DNA of 58,241 nucleotides. It comes from Tissierellales bacterium (GTDB lineage Bacteria > Bacillota > Clostridia > Tissierellales > VENL01). Shown here piece by piece: positions 34,518-44,636 of the stretch (position 1 is the first letter of the stretch; the number at the start of each line of letters is the position of its first letter). Location: positions 1-58,241 of the forward strand of contig JANQLB010000017.1 of assembly GCA_028280805.1 (NCBI GenBank). The letters run 5' to 3'. The position numbers and the translations under genes are program-made. The notes under the pieces were generated by a model, which saw only the letters and a list, made by a program, of their open reading frames with translations, made no database searches and was not told where the DNA came from.

Positions 34518-35806
34518 AGAATATTTAACAGCCTTTCATAAGTATTTTCTATTTTTTTAAATAAAGCATTAGGCATATCTATTCTTTCTATTTCTATTCC
34601 AGTAGTATTTTGCCTGTTTTTTGCACCCATAAAAACTCCATTTACATAAGTTGCAGAGTAATGCCATTCTCCTTTAATAGTTGCTAATATTGAGAGCGTA
34701 CCTGAAGATAACGCAGGTGCTATATAAGGCTTGTATCCGACATTTCTGACTTCCAGATTAGCTTCTCTTGCCTTTTTTGTTAAATAATCAGAGAGATTTT
34801 CATCGTAATTATAAATACTGTCAGCTATAATAAGACCTTCGCCATGTGGACCAAAGGCTCTGCCTTCATCTTTATAGTGCTTAATATTAAAAGTTTTATT
34901 TGCATAAAATGCTGCCCTGGAATTCATAACTCCCAGTCCGTATCCTCTTATTTGTTCGGGAGCAAGACCTTTAAAATCTAAGTCATCTGATTTGTTTTTA
35001 TTACTTTCTAATAAAGCAACCTTACATAATAAATCTACAGGATCAGATACAACTGCAAAAATACCTTCAAATTTAGCTTCACGAGCCATTTTAGAATATT
35101 GAGCTATTATTTTAGAATTAGCTTCAAATTGAACCATTCTCACATCTGTAACCTTACTGTCAACTGATGGAATACCCTTGGAAGCACAAAATACAAACAT
35201 ATTACAATCAAAAAGTTCTTCCTTAGTTACACCTTCTACCTCCGGATACTGTTTATTGTCAAAGGCTGACATCACTTGATTCATTTCAAATTCCCATCTT
35301 TTGATGGTATCCTTAGATCTAGCATATATTCCGATTTTGGATATGACTTCTCCACCTAGAAGTCTTAATCCGGTTAATAGGGTACCGCCTACATCACCTA
35401 AACCAAGGATGTTTATCTTCCATTTTTTATTGTGTTGGAGTTTGACAGCTTTCTGCCAATGTGGATAATTAGTGTTTATAGACATGACTTTTCTTGAAAT
35501 TATCTCGTTTATAATCCACTTAGGTAAATTACTATGTCTAATTTGGAAATCTTCTTTTTGCAGCAGATTAATACTTTCTTTATTAATAAACATTAGAGAT
35601 GGATCAGAAACAGAAAAACTTCTTCTAGAATTCATAGGGTCAAGTGCATTAAGAAAATATAATACTCTATTATTTAAACTGCTATGTTTTTCTGCTTCCT
35701 TTTTAGATATTTCCTTTAATTTATCAAGTTTCAAACAAATATCTTTACTAAGTGAAAATAAAATATTATTATCAAGCTTATAAAAGTAAATTCTAAACAC
35801 CTCCAC
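34514..35806 (-). CDS. Lactate/malate dehydrogenase-like protein with N-terminal extension
   Basis: The product has 430 residues, against about 310 for normal LDH/MDH. The first 125 residues are an extension with no motif I know. A Rossmann domain begins at WKINILGLGDVGGTLLTGLRLLGG (near 128, seen in parts) and continues with FVFCASKGIP, SDPVDLLCKVALL and the region GRAFGPHGEGLIIADS where LDH/MDH carries its catalytic His (HG in GPHGE). The family reduces or oxidises 2-keto/2-hydroxy acids with NAD. The start is uncertain: GTG at 35806 or 35800, both within GGTGGAGGTG. It begins two bases after the NadD-fusion stop, so the genes are in one operon. Confidence 0.8.
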   Translation of the reverse strand: MEVFRIYFYKLDNNILFSLSKDICLKLDKLKEISKKEAEKHSSLNNRVLYFLNALDPMNSRRSFSVSDPSLMFINKESINLLQKEDFQIRHSNLPKWIINEIISRKVMSINTNYPHWQKAVKLQHNKKWKINILGLGDVGGTLLTGLRLLGGEVISKIGIYARSKDTIKRWEFEMNQVMSAFDNKQYPEVEGVTKEELFDCNMFVFCASKGIPSVDSKVTDVRMVQFEANSKIIAQYSKMAREAKFEGIFAVVSDPVDLLCKVALLESNKNKSDDLDFKGLAPEQIRGYGLGVMNSRAAFYANKTFNIKHYKDEGRAFGPHGEGLIIADSIYNYDENLSDYLTKKAREANLEVRNVGYKPYIAPALSSGTLSILATIKGEWHYSATYVNGVFMGAKNRQNTTGIEIERIDMPNALFKKIENTYERLLNIL

Positions 35807-35807
35807 C

Positions 35808-38800
35808 TTACCTTCTAATTATATCTTCAATTCTCTTTAAATGAACTAGATCGTTATTTAGATATTCAGAAGGTTTCAAGTTTAAATCATAATCTATGTT
35901 TTTTCCATGGTCTGGACATCTGGGAGTTGTGAATACATCTCCTAAATTTTTTAATGTCAGGTTTCTTTCATGAATTTTACGATATGCCTTTTCAACAACT
36001 GAAATAATATCTAATGAATTTCTCAGGCATACTTCTGACAATTCATATACAGCATCATTGGTAGTATTTTTTATAAAAGATGGAGAAGCATATGGAAGTG
36101 AGAAATTAATTGACGACAGTAAATTTCTCTCTGGTGAATATCCTCTCCAAACGGTGTCACCACCAATAAATGGATAGAGAGAATTCTCGTTAAACCAAAC
36201 ATTTAAGTTTGGTAAAAAATATGCACAATCTACATCTCTGCCTTGAATATCCATCAATTCCTTGCCTCGTCCGCTTAGTATTCCAACAATTATTTTTTCA
36301 ACTTTTAGATTTTCTGATTTAATTAAAGGATCAATTGCTTTAATTCTATAACCTTTATTTAACAAGTCATCTACTAAGATTACAGGCTTATCAAAAGATC
36401 TAAGCATCTGAATCTGATTTTGCATACTCATGTAGTTCGGAAATGAATCTATATTAAAACTTTTTAAATCCGGTTCAAACATTTTTTCTGTGTGCATAGA
36501 CTTAGTAATTGTATTAGGTATTATATTACCGCTAAGAATTGAGCCAAAGGGAACACATATTTTATTTCCCAGTTGTCTTGGATAAGTCTGTTTTACAGAG
36601 ACATTATTTACTTTACAGATTTTTTCTAAAATTCTTTCGTGTACCATATCTCTATCAAAGGATAAAATCAGTTGTCCGGGATAGAGTTTAGTTAATGCTC
36701 TTTGTAATCTCTTTCTTGTTTTTAAAATAGTCTTTTGAATTTCTGGATTACTCCTAAACGGCTCTTTGATTATTGATTCAACATCTAAGTGTAATGTACA
36801 GGGATTAGTCATACTTACAACAAAAACTGGATTACTATCACTGCCATAAGGCAGTTTTTCAAAGCCTTGCAGCCTAAGCGTATCATTTAGAGATAATGAA
36901 ATATTGTCATTTAGTTTATTATGAAAAATTGCATAAGTATAGTCCTTAGCTAAACAAAAGGATAAAATTTCAGTTAATATAATTTGTTCAAGGTTTTTCA
37001 CTTTAGTATAAGGGGTTGTAAAGATTCCATCTATTACAATAATTCTACCAATAGAATTTTCTCTTACATATTCTGAAATATTGTTATTATTGAACTGGTG
37101 AAACAGCATATTTGATCTTACCCAGTGAAAAGCAGAAAAACCTAGAATTTTTCCTTGGTCATTAATATCACGAATGATTAAAACTCTAGGACTAAGTGAG
37201 GATTTTAGTCTTTTAAGGTTTTCTAAGGACTTTTCATTGTCTTTAAAAAAGGTTTCATAAAGCTCTTTAATCATCTTATCGTCAATATTATTTAGTATTT
37301 CAATGTCTAACGACTTAGGCTGAATTAAAGATTTATATTGAGGTTCTCTTCTATAAAGACCATATTCGTAAATAAAGTTTTGAGCTAATGGGTCAATCAA
37401 TTGAGATATATCACGATTTTCATCTATATAACTACGAATTTGAGTAGAGCTTATGTCTTCATATTGTAATGGTAAAGATAAAATTGTTTTTTCACCTTTA
37501 ATATGTTTTACTGCTTCTTCCAATCCATAATTTTTATTACTATCATATAATGAACTCTTTCTTTTGAAAATAATATGAGGAAAGTTATGAATTGAACAAT
37601 CCCTTTTTTGTGCCTTATATGAAGAAGCATTTAATATTACATCACTGCCAACTACTATATGAACTTCTAGATTAGGAAAGCTATCCTTTAATAATTTTAA
37701 ATTTCTTGGATTAGCAATGTTAATCTGTAAATCTTCCGGATAAAGATATATGTTTAACTCTTCAGCTATAGACATATTGATTATAGTTCTTCTAAGTAAA
37801 TGAGGCTGAGTTCTTTTAGACCATGAAAATTCATCTACAGCAAGGTAGACTTCAAATCCCAAATCTCTGATTTCCTTAGCTATTTCTTTATGGCTTAGTG
37901 AGAAGGGATCGAAAGTTCCCGGAAAAAAAGCTACTTTTTTATTATGCTCAAGGCAAATATTACCTCTAAAAAATATATAGTCTGATATAAATCTGTATAT
38001 ATGAGTCAATGAAGCTGAGTTATTTAAAAATAACAGCTCACTTTCCTCCTTTTTAGGAAGAAGAGTTAAGATTTTTTTAGCAATAAGATAGAAAACTTCG
38101 TTTTTTTCATCAAGGTTAAGTTCATCACTTCCAAAAATTTCTTTTCCTATAATGCTAAACGCCTTTTGTTTAACCTGCGTATCATAATGAACTAAACCAT
38201 TTAATAAAATACCAAGCATACTTAGCTGACGTTCCTTATAGTTTTTTTCATCCTCTTTAAAGAAAATTTTATATTTTGGATAATTCTTTAATGCAACTCC
38301 AATTGTTTTTAACAGAAGTAAATTAATCTGAGTATTGGAATGTTTTATTTTCTCTATAAAATCATCTATTAATTCATCAAGTTCTTTTGGATGTAAATAT
38401 AGAATAAGCTGACCTAAATAGTTAGGAATATATTTTGTAAAATGATACCCCTGTATCTCTAAGGCTCTTAATAATTCGACAGTCACATCGTTTCTCTGAT
38501 CCATGGGAAGCATGGGGAATATCTTAAGTAAAGCATCTCCAGCATGGTTTCTGACATTTTCTACTGCACTTACCTTAATAAGATTACAAAAATGCATTGC
38601 TGTATGCAGACCATTTTTCTGTGGATCATCAATTGCCTGCTCAAGTAGTAGTTCTATATGAATTTTTTTATTAATCCAATTAGTAGCACTCTTTAAATTC
38701 TTTAGAAAAATATCTGAAGTTCTCTTATTATCTTCCATAAAAAATTCTTTATATTTATCTAAAACTTCTTTTGTCAGGTTTAATTTTGATGCTATTTTAA

Positions 38801-40697
38801 GCTTTAGAAAATTCTCTGCTGCAACGTCTGAATATTCTATATTACTTATAAAAAGCAGTCTTAAATCTTTAAACATTTTACTGTCATCAGCAATCCTGTA
38901 AAGAAGGTTATACGTTCTATCTAATGCTGCTAATCTAATATCAATATCTTCATGTCTTAGCATTTTCATCATAAAATTAAACAGCTTTTCCGACCCTTCA
39001 TCTACTAAGTTTATGCAGGGTATATATTTAACCGTCTGAAGCAGATAAAATTGTAGATTTTTATTATTTTCATCTACGTTGTCATAATATTTTAGTATGA
39101 CATCTCTGTATTTTTTACTTTTTTCATCTTCACATCTTCTGCATAGAGAAGAAATCATAATTCTAAGACTATATCCTATCCACTCTCTATGAGTTTCTAA
39201 TATTTTATGGTCAGGATGAAGCATTAGGTTAATATATTTATCTAGTAAATCAAAACTGAGAATTTCTGATTGCTCCAGTTCTCCTCCTTCTGGAATAACT
39301 TTTCTATATTCTTCATCATAAAGTGCTATTAAAACACCTATAAGTTCAGCAGCCTGTCTTCTTATATCATCATCCTTGTGGATGAGAAGCTCATATAAAA
39401 AGTTTAGCGTTATCAGCTTTTGCTTCTGAGTCAGATATGTTGAATATTCCTCAAAAATGTTTAGATATGCACGAAGGTTTTTCCAGTCGCTTTCACTTCT
39501 GGCAAGCTCTAATATAGAGCTTAGAGAAGATTCATTTCGCAGCTTATCCATTAAATGTATATTATGATCAATAGAAAGAAATTTTAAATTTTCTACTATT
39601 TCTTTATTTTGCATAAGAGAATAGTGTTTTATTTTAACATGTGTTTTTATATCAATAAATGGATCTACGTTTATACCTCTATTAAGCATAAAGTCTTCAA
39701 AATCTCTAAGTTTAGCATATACCCTGCCGTATCTTTTTTCTTTCTTTTCATCTAAATTGTCTAACTTATCTAAAACTATTTGAAAAGAATCAGCTAATGA
39801 GAAAATACACATCTCTTTATCATTATTTTCTGTAATAAGATTTTTCACTCTAAAATCAGAATAAATCAATATAAGAGATTCTATAGGAAGGTTTTCTAAT
39901 TCTAAATCCCATGTAGAATGGTTAGCTGCAATATGACCGATATAATCCATATTATGCTTTTTAAACCATTGTTCTGTATAATAATAGTGAAGATAAGCAA
40001 CTCTCTTTAATTCACTTTTTTTGCAGCCAAATTTACCTATATCATGACCTGCCGCCGCACCTGAAACCCAGCCCAAGTCAACCGGAAGACCGGCTTCAAA
40101 AAGCTGCTTGCCAATATGCATTGCAACTAAATGAACACCATTAATATGTTCTATAGTATTATGACCTGTTATTTCTCTGTGTAATTTCATCATTTCGTAA
40201 ATATAGTCGTAATAAAAAACTTTTTTAAACTTCCTATACTCTGAAGATGTATTGTATTTCTTTTCTTCTTGACCTGTTAGAAATACCAAGGGATATTTAA
40301 GAAGACGATTATACTCAATATGTTTTTTTTCTATTGAAGAAAAGATTCTTAGTGTTTTTAAATATAAGATAGCAGCTTTATTAAAAGTTTCATTAAGTTC
40401 AATTTCAACTGAATTAGGGAAAGATTTACTTAATGTATATTGATAAATATATTCAAGCCAATCCTTTGGAGCAATATTATTGGTTATTTCATTCATCATA
40501 TCTATAGAAAGAGTTAAAACTTCTTTACTATTAAAATCTTTTGCTTTTATTATGTCTTGAAGCTTTAAAATATATGATTTATTTTCTAGATGCTTTGTGA
40601 TAAATGCTTCATTAATTCCTAATTTCTTTAAAAAACTTGGTTCAGATAATGCAGCTAAAATTTTATTATACAATTTTGAATAGAGTAAATTATTCAT
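35808..40697 (-). CDS. Giant HD / helical-repeat / NadD-like / GNAT-like / phosphoribosyltransferase fusion
   Basis: The product has 1,629 residues from the ATG at 40697, with GGGAGG upstream; a TTG at 40712 is unlikely. Approximate order: HD-type domain at 175-330 (HNTIEHINGVHL; AAAGHDIGKFG with His-Asp near 218); alpha-helical HEAT-like repeats at 370-900; a NadD-type nucleotidyltransferase at 920-1120 with GTFDPFSLSH (HxGH-like motif as SLSH) and ISSTQIR; a GNAT-like segment at 1130-1270 (IIVIDGIFTTPYTK); and a type I phosphoribosyltransferase at 1290-1570 with PVILVDDLLNKGYR as the PRPP loop. No signal peptide. NadD joins AMP to nicotinate mononucleotide and PRTases use PRPP, so NAD-like or nucleotide chemistry is suggested. 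It leads a three-gene operon. Confidence 0.82.
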   Translation of the reverse strand: MNNLLYSKLYNKILAALSEPSFLKKLGINEAFITKHLENKSYILKLQDIIKAKDFNSKEVLTLSIDMMNEITNNIAPKDWLEYIYQYTLSKSFPNSVEIELNETFNKAAILYLKTLRIFSSIEKKHIEYNRLLKYPLVFLTGQEEKKYNTSSEYRKFKKVFYYDYIYEMMKLHREITGHNTIEHINGVHLVAMHIGKQLFEAGLPVDLGWVSGAAAGHDIGKFGCKKSELKRVAYLHYYYTEQWFKKHNMDYIGHIAANHSTWDLELENLPIESLILIYSDFRVKNLITENNDKEMCIFSLADSFQIVLDKLDNLDEKKEKRYGRVYAKLRDFEDFMLNRGINVDPFIDIKTHVKIKHYSLMQNKEIVENLKFLSIDHNIHLMDKLRNESSLSSILELARSESDWKNLRAYLNIFEEYSTYLTQKQKLITLNFLYELLIHKDDDIRRQAAELIGVLIALYDEEYRKVIPEGGELEQSEILSFDLLDKYINLMLHPDHKILETHREWIGYSLRIMISSLCRRCEDEKSKKYRDVILKYYDNVDENNKNLQFYLLQTVKYIPCINLVDEGSEKLFNFMMKMLRHEDIDIRLAALDRTYNLLYRIADDSKMFKDLRLLFISNIEYSDVAAENFLKLKIASKLNLTKEVLDKYKEFFMEDNKRTSDIFLKNLKSATNWINKKIHIELLLEQAIDDPQKNGLHTAMHFCNLIKVSAVENVRNHAGDALLKIFPMLPMDQRNDVTVELLRALEIQGYHFTKYIPNYLGQLILYLHPKELDELIDDFIEKIKHSNTQINLLLLKTIGVALKNYPKYKIFFKEDEKNYKERQLSMLGILLNGLVHYDTQVKQKAFSIIGKEIFGSDELNLDEKNEVFYLIAKKILTLLPKKEESELLFLNNSASLTHIYRFISDYIFFRGNICLEHNKKVAFFPGTFDPFSLSHKEIAKEIRDLGFEVYLAVDEFSWSKRTQPHLLRRTIINMSIAEELNIYLYPEDLQINIANPRNLKLLKDSFPNLEVHIVVGSDVILNASSYKAQKRDCSIHNFPHIIFKRKSSLYDSNKNYGLEEAVKHIKGEKTILSLPLQYEDISSTQIRSYIDENRDISQLIDPLAQNFIYEYGLYRREPQYKSLIQPKSLDIEILNNIDDKMIKELYETFFKDNEKSLENLKRLKSSLSPRVLIIRDINDQGKILGFSAFHWVRSNMLFHQFNNNNISEYVRENSIGRIIVIDGIFTTPYTKVKNLEQIILTEILSFCLAKDYTYAIFHNKLNDNISLSLNDTLRLQGFEKLPYGSDSNPVFVVSMTNPCTLHLDVESIIKEPFRSNPEIQKTILKTRKRLQRALTKLYPGQLILSFDRDMVHERILEKICKVNNVSVKQTYPRQLGNKICVPFGSILSGNIIPNTITKSMHTEKMFEPDLKSFNIDSFPNYMSMQNQIQMLRSFDKPVILVDDLLNKGYRIKAIDPLIKSENLKVEKIIVGILSGRGKELMDIQGRDVDCAYFLPNLNVWFNENSLYPFIGGDTVWRGYSPERNLLSSINFSLPYASPSFIKNTTNDAVYELSEVCLRNSLDIISVVEKAYRKIHERNLTLKNLGDVFTTPRCPDHGKNIDYDLNLKPSEYLNNDLVHLKRIEDIIRR

Positions 40698-40877
40698 TTT
40701 ATTCCTCCCCAAAACTATTTAAGACTTATAACTTTACATTTATTGCTTTCTTATTTAATTTTATCATCTGTTATAATATCAGTAAACCCTTCTATAATAA
40801 TTGAAGATTATACTATAAATTATATTTTAATTTTGATTTCTTTTTTTATTCAATTAATGAAATATTCGTTACATTTA

Positions 40878-40906
40878 TTGACTTGATTTCTATGGTAATA
40901 TATTCT
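40878..40906 (+). promoter_or_regulatory. Likely promoter of the SLH/propeller gene
   Basis: TTGACT (40878-40883) and TATTCT (40901-40906) are 17 bases apart, placing a start about 40 bases before the ATG/TTG. The remaining 40698-40877 gap is AT-rich with no clear signal for the opposite operon. Confidence 0.55.
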
Positions 40907-40950
40907 GGAGTTAAAGCATAATTTTATAAAATATACATATAGGAAGAGGG

Positions 40951-43698
40951 ATGACATTGAAAAATTTTGTTTATAAAACGTGGTGTACCTGTTTGATTTT
41001 CTTATTAGTATTTAATTTTTTAGCACCTATTAAAAAAACATATGCTCAAAACTTTCAAGGTAGCTGGGTTACTGAAAATAACAGGATGTTTACAACAGTA
41101 AAACCTTCTATAGAGTGGAAGTCTGATACAGAACAAAAAGAATATAAGTTAATATATTCTCTTAAAAGTAACTTTTCAGATGAGGAATCTACAGGATGGA
41201 TAATAAGCTCAAATACATTTCATCAGTTTGATGATCTCTCAGATAACACTTATTTTGTCCGTTTATTTATTCGCGATACAAATGACAATGAAGCTCAGAT
41301 AAAGGATATTTTAAGTTTTACAGTAGATACTGCTTTGCCCCAGGGTGGTTTTATAATAAATCAAGATGACCAATATACGACAACTGCTCAGGTTACACTA
41401 AACCTTAATGCACAAGATTTAAACGGTGTGTCCTATATGTCAGTTAAAAATCTGGAAGATTCTCAGTGGAGTGATTGGACTTACTACCAAGAAACTTATC
41501 TTTGGAATCTTGGTAATACAGCAGGTAAAAAGACAGTAAATGTAAGATTTATGGATATAGCAGGAAATATATCACAAACTTATTCTGATACTATTATATT
41601 AAAAGAAATTTCTGACTTTGCTATAACAGACACCAAGTATCATTGGGGTAAGAATGAAATTGAAACGTTAGTTAGAATGGGAATTATAACTGGATACCCA
41701 GATAACACATTTAAACCTGATAATAATATTTTAAGAGGAGAATTTATTAAGATAGTAGTATCCTCAATAGGATTAGAGCCAGTGAAAGGAGATAATCTAA
41801 CCTTTGAAGAATTACAAAATCATTGGGTAAGACCATATGTAGAAGCTGCAGTAAAAGAAGAAATCATAAAAGCTTCGGATTATCAAAATGGTTTTAATCC
41901 AAATGAGTATATAACCAGAGAAGAAATTACTAAAATAATTGTAAGAGCTTTAGGAAGAGATAATGAAGCTAAAGCAGTTCAAAATGCATTTTTAGATTTT
42001 ACGGATGCTAACCAGATAAAGTTTAAAGGTTATGTGAAGATTGCAGGAGAACTTGGAATTATTAACGGTTTTCCAAATGGAACATTTGCTCCTACAGCTC
42101 AAGCAACTAGAGCAGAAGCAGCTGTAATAGTTACACGAATGATTTACGTTAAAAGTGGAAAGCCTTTACAAGAAATCACTAAATCTAATCTCAAAGAAGT
42201 ATCTATAGATTATGATAAAGTAAATACATCAATGTTAAATCTTTTAACCGTTAAAGTTATAGATGAAAACAATAACGAAGTTATTATTGATGATGATAGA
42301 GTTATCTTTGATAGTGCAGATAATTACAGCGATATAGAAGGGGTTACATGCTTTAGGGGTAATAATTATAGAAATTCTGCAAGTTATGGAACAGCAGAAA
42401 TTAAGGAGAATAAACTGGAAGTAATTTGGGATGTTCCAATAAGCAGAATTGATGGATGGACAGGTGTAGGTTGGAATGGTCAGCCTGCAATAGTGAAGTG
42501 GTCTGATAAAGTAAAACAAAATATGAATATTTATGATAGTAAGAAAAATAAAAATGACTTAAAGGAAGTAATATATGGAACTCTTGATGGAAATGTATAT
42601 TTTCTGGATTTAGAAAATGGAGAATATACAAGAAAACCTATAAATTTAGCTGCACCTATTAAGGGCAGCGTATCTATAGACCCTAGAGGTATTCCGCTTT
42701 TATATGTAGGTCAGGGTATAGATAAGGTTAATGAAGAAAAAGTTGAGATTGGATATAGAATATATAGTTTAATAGATCAAAAAAAGCTTTATTTTATAAA
42801 TGGTATAGACAGGTTTGCGTATAGAGGATGGGGGGCTTTTGATTCAACAGCTATAGTTGATAAACATACAGATACTATGGTTGTCGGTGGAGAAAATGGT
42901 ATACTGTATAAAGTAAAATTAAACAGTAATTATAATATTCAAGACGGCACTATTAGTATAGACCCTAAAACAGTAAGATATAGATATTGGAAGAATGGGA
43001 ACAAGTACCAAGGCATAGAAAATTCCGTAGCAACCTATAGGAATCTAGCATATTTTGCGGATAACGGAGGTTGGCTGCAATGTATAAATCTAAATACCAT
43101 GAAACCGGTATGGGTACAAAATGTCACTGATGACACTGACAGTACAATTGTTTTAGATGAAGAACAAGACGGTGTTTCTATCTATACTGCCTGTCAGGTA
43201 GATAAGCAGGGAGAAGAAGGATTTTCTTATATAAGAAAGATAAATGCACTTACCGGAAATATAGTGTGGAAAAGACCATATAAAGCTATCTCAAAGATTA
43301 GAGAAAACAGAAGTGCAAGTAATGGCGGTGCTTTTGCAACACCTGTAGTTGGTAAAAACCAATTAGATAATTTAATCATTTATAATCTGGCGAGATGTGA
43401 AGAAATTGAAAAAGGTAAGATAGTAGCATTAGATAAACACACCGGCAAAGAAGTGTGGACACTTAACCTTAAGAATTACTCATGGAGTTCACCTGTAGAT
43501 GTATATACTAAAGAAGGTAAAGGCTATATCATAGTATGTAATTCAGCAGGAATAATGTATTTACTAGATGGTTTAACTGGTGCAGTACTTGACAAAATTT
43601 ATTTAGGTTCTAATATTGAAGGTTCACCGGCTGTATATGATGATATAATAGTAGTAGGTACTAGGGGTCAGAAGATATTTGGAGTAAAAATTAAGTAG
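40951..43698 (+). CDS. S-layer-homology protein with PQQ-type beta propeller
   Basis: The product has up to 915 residues. The start may be ATG at 40951 or, more naturally spaced from AGGAAGAGGG, TTG at 40957. A signal peptide ends near KTYA (residue 32). A fibronectin/bacterial-Ig-like region occupies 35-215. Three SLH domains follow (near 225-280, 285-340, 345-400), with GIITGYPDNTFKPDN and GIINGFPNGTFAPT as hallmarks; these bind pyruvylated wall polymer and fix the protein to the cell surface. Residues 470-915 form repeats of a PQQ-like propeller (YGTLDGNVYFLDLENG; GKIVALDKHTGKEVWTL; GIMYLLDGLTGAVLDK). True PQQ binding is doubtful; such propellers often bind protein or sugar. Monocistronic with a terminator. 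Confidence 0.9.
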   Translation: MTLKNFVYKTWCTCLIFLLVFNFLAPIKKTYAQNFQGSWVTENNRMFTTVKPSIEWKSDTEQKEYKLIYSLKSNFSDEESTGWIISSNTFHQFDDLSDNTYFVRLFIRDTNDNEAQIKDILSFTVDTALPQGGFIINQDDQYTTTAQVTLNLNAQDLNGVSYMSVKNLEDSQWSDWTYYQETYLWNLGNTAGKKTVNVRFMDIAGNISQTYSDTIILKEISDFAITDTKYHWGKNEIETLVRMGIITGYPDNTFKPDNNILRGEFIKIVVSSIGLEPVKGDNLTFEELQNHWVRPYVEAAVKEEIIKASDYQNGFNPNEYITREEITKIIVRALGRDNEAKAVQNAFLDFTDANQIKFKGYVKIAGELGIINGFPNGTFAPTAQATRAEAAVIVTRMIYVKSGKPLQEITKSNLKEVSIDYDKVNTSMLNLLTVKVIDENNNEVIIDDDRVIFDSADNYSDIEGVTCFRGNNYRNSASYGTAEIKENKLEVIWDVPISRIDGWTGVGWNGQPAIVKWSDKVKQNMNIYDSKKNKNDLKEVIYGTLDGNVYFLDLENGEYTRKPINLAAPIKGSVSIDPRGIPLLYVGQGIDKVNEEKVEIGYRIYSLIDQKKLYFINGIDRFAYRGWGAFDSTAIVDKHTDTMVVGGENGILYKVKLNSNYNIQDGTISIDPKTVRYRYWKNGNKYQGIENSVATYRNLAYFADNGGWLQCINLNTMKPVWVQNVTDDTDSTIVLDEEQDGVSIYTACQVDKQGEEGFSYIRKINALTGNIVWKRPYKAISKIRENRSASNGGAFATPVVGKNQLDNLIIYNLARCEEIEKGKIVALDKHTGKEVWTLNLKNYSWSSPVDVYTKEGKGYIIVCNSAGIMYLLDGLTGAVLDKIYLGSNIEGSPAVYDDIIVVGTRGQKIFGVKIK

Positions 43699-43734
43699 TT
43701 ATTAATTTCTATGTTAATACTTCTTCATTTTACT

Positions 43735-43772
43735 AAGCTCTAGTTTTTATCATTATAAGCTAGAGCTTTTAA
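43735..43772 (+). terminator. Rho-independent terminator
   Basis: AAGCTCTAG pairs with CTAGAGCTT (43735-43743 with 43760-43768) and leads into a short T run. It ends the SLH/propeller gene. Confidence 0.7.
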
Positions 43773-43817
43773 AATTAACATTAATATATCTTATCATTAA
43801 AACTGGAGGTAAGTATT

Positions 43818-44636
43818 ATGAATAAAAAGCTTATATTGTCTTTTATTATTATAATAGTAATTTTAGTATCTTATGTATTTTATCAAGTCAATTTTACAAA
43901 AACAAACTATGTATTTTTAGAATCAAATAAAATACCTGAAGGAGAAAGTTTAAAGATACTTCAGATTTCAGATGCACATAATATTAAATTTGACAGGAGT
44001 ATAGGTCTATACAGCAGTATAGAGAAATTAGATGCAGATATAATTGTAATTACCGGTGATTTAATAGATGGAAAAACACGTGATTTTAATAATGTATATA
44101 CTTTTGTAGAAAATCTAAGAAGTATTAATGATAAAATTTATTATGTTTCGGGAAATCATGAGTGGAAAAGCGGTAGAAAAGACGAATTGATTAAAGGGTT
44201 AGACAAGAGGGGTATTAATATACTTGATAATAATAATACCACCATTAAAGCAGGTGGTATATTTATTAACTTATGTGGAATTGATGATCCGGAAACAGGT
44301 AATGATAATTTAAGTTTAGCGTTAGACGGAATTAATCAAGAATTATATACAATCTTACTTTCTCATGGACCGAAAATTATATCAAATGAAAAGGATATAT
44401 CAGTTGATTTAATATTGTGTGGGCACACTCATGGAGGTCAAATAAGATTACCTGTATTAGGAGCTGTAGTTGCACCAGGTCAAGGCTTGTTTCCTAAATA
44501 TGATAAAGGTATATTTGATTTAGGAAGTGACACAGTACTATATGTAGACAGCGGATTAGGTACAAGTCTTCTCCCCATAAGGTTTTTGAATAGAAGTCAA
44601 ATTAGTTATATTACAATAAAATCTTTATCCCCCTAA
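43818..44636 (+). CDS. Membrane-anchored metallophosphoesterase (YkuE/YaeI-like)
   Basis: The product has 272 residues with an uncleaved N-terminal membrane helix (residues 5-25). The binuclear metal motifs are complete: ISDAHN (D-x-H), TGDLIDG (GDxxD), SGNHEW (GNHE) and GHTHGGQIRLPVLG (GHxH). The YkuE/YaeI group hydrolyses phosphoesters, including UDP-diacylglucosamine or lipid-linked substrates in some members, at the outer face of the membrane. The substrate here is unknown. GGAGGT precedes the ATG. Its 3' end overlaps the convergent prenyltransferase gene by 12 bases. Confidence 0.92.
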   Translation: MNKKLILSFIIIIVILVSYVFYQVNFTKTNYVFLESNKIPEGESLKILQISDAHNIKFDRSIGLYSSIEKLDADIIVITGDLIDGKTRDFNNVYTFVENLRSINDKIYYVSGNHEWKSGRKDELIKGLDKRGINILDNNNTTIKAGGIFINLCGIDDPETGNDNLSLALDGINQELYTILLSHGPKIISNEKDISVDLILCGHTHGGQIRLPVLGAVVAPGQGLFPKYDKGIFDLGSDTVLYVDSGLGTSLLPIRFLNRSQISYITIKSLSP

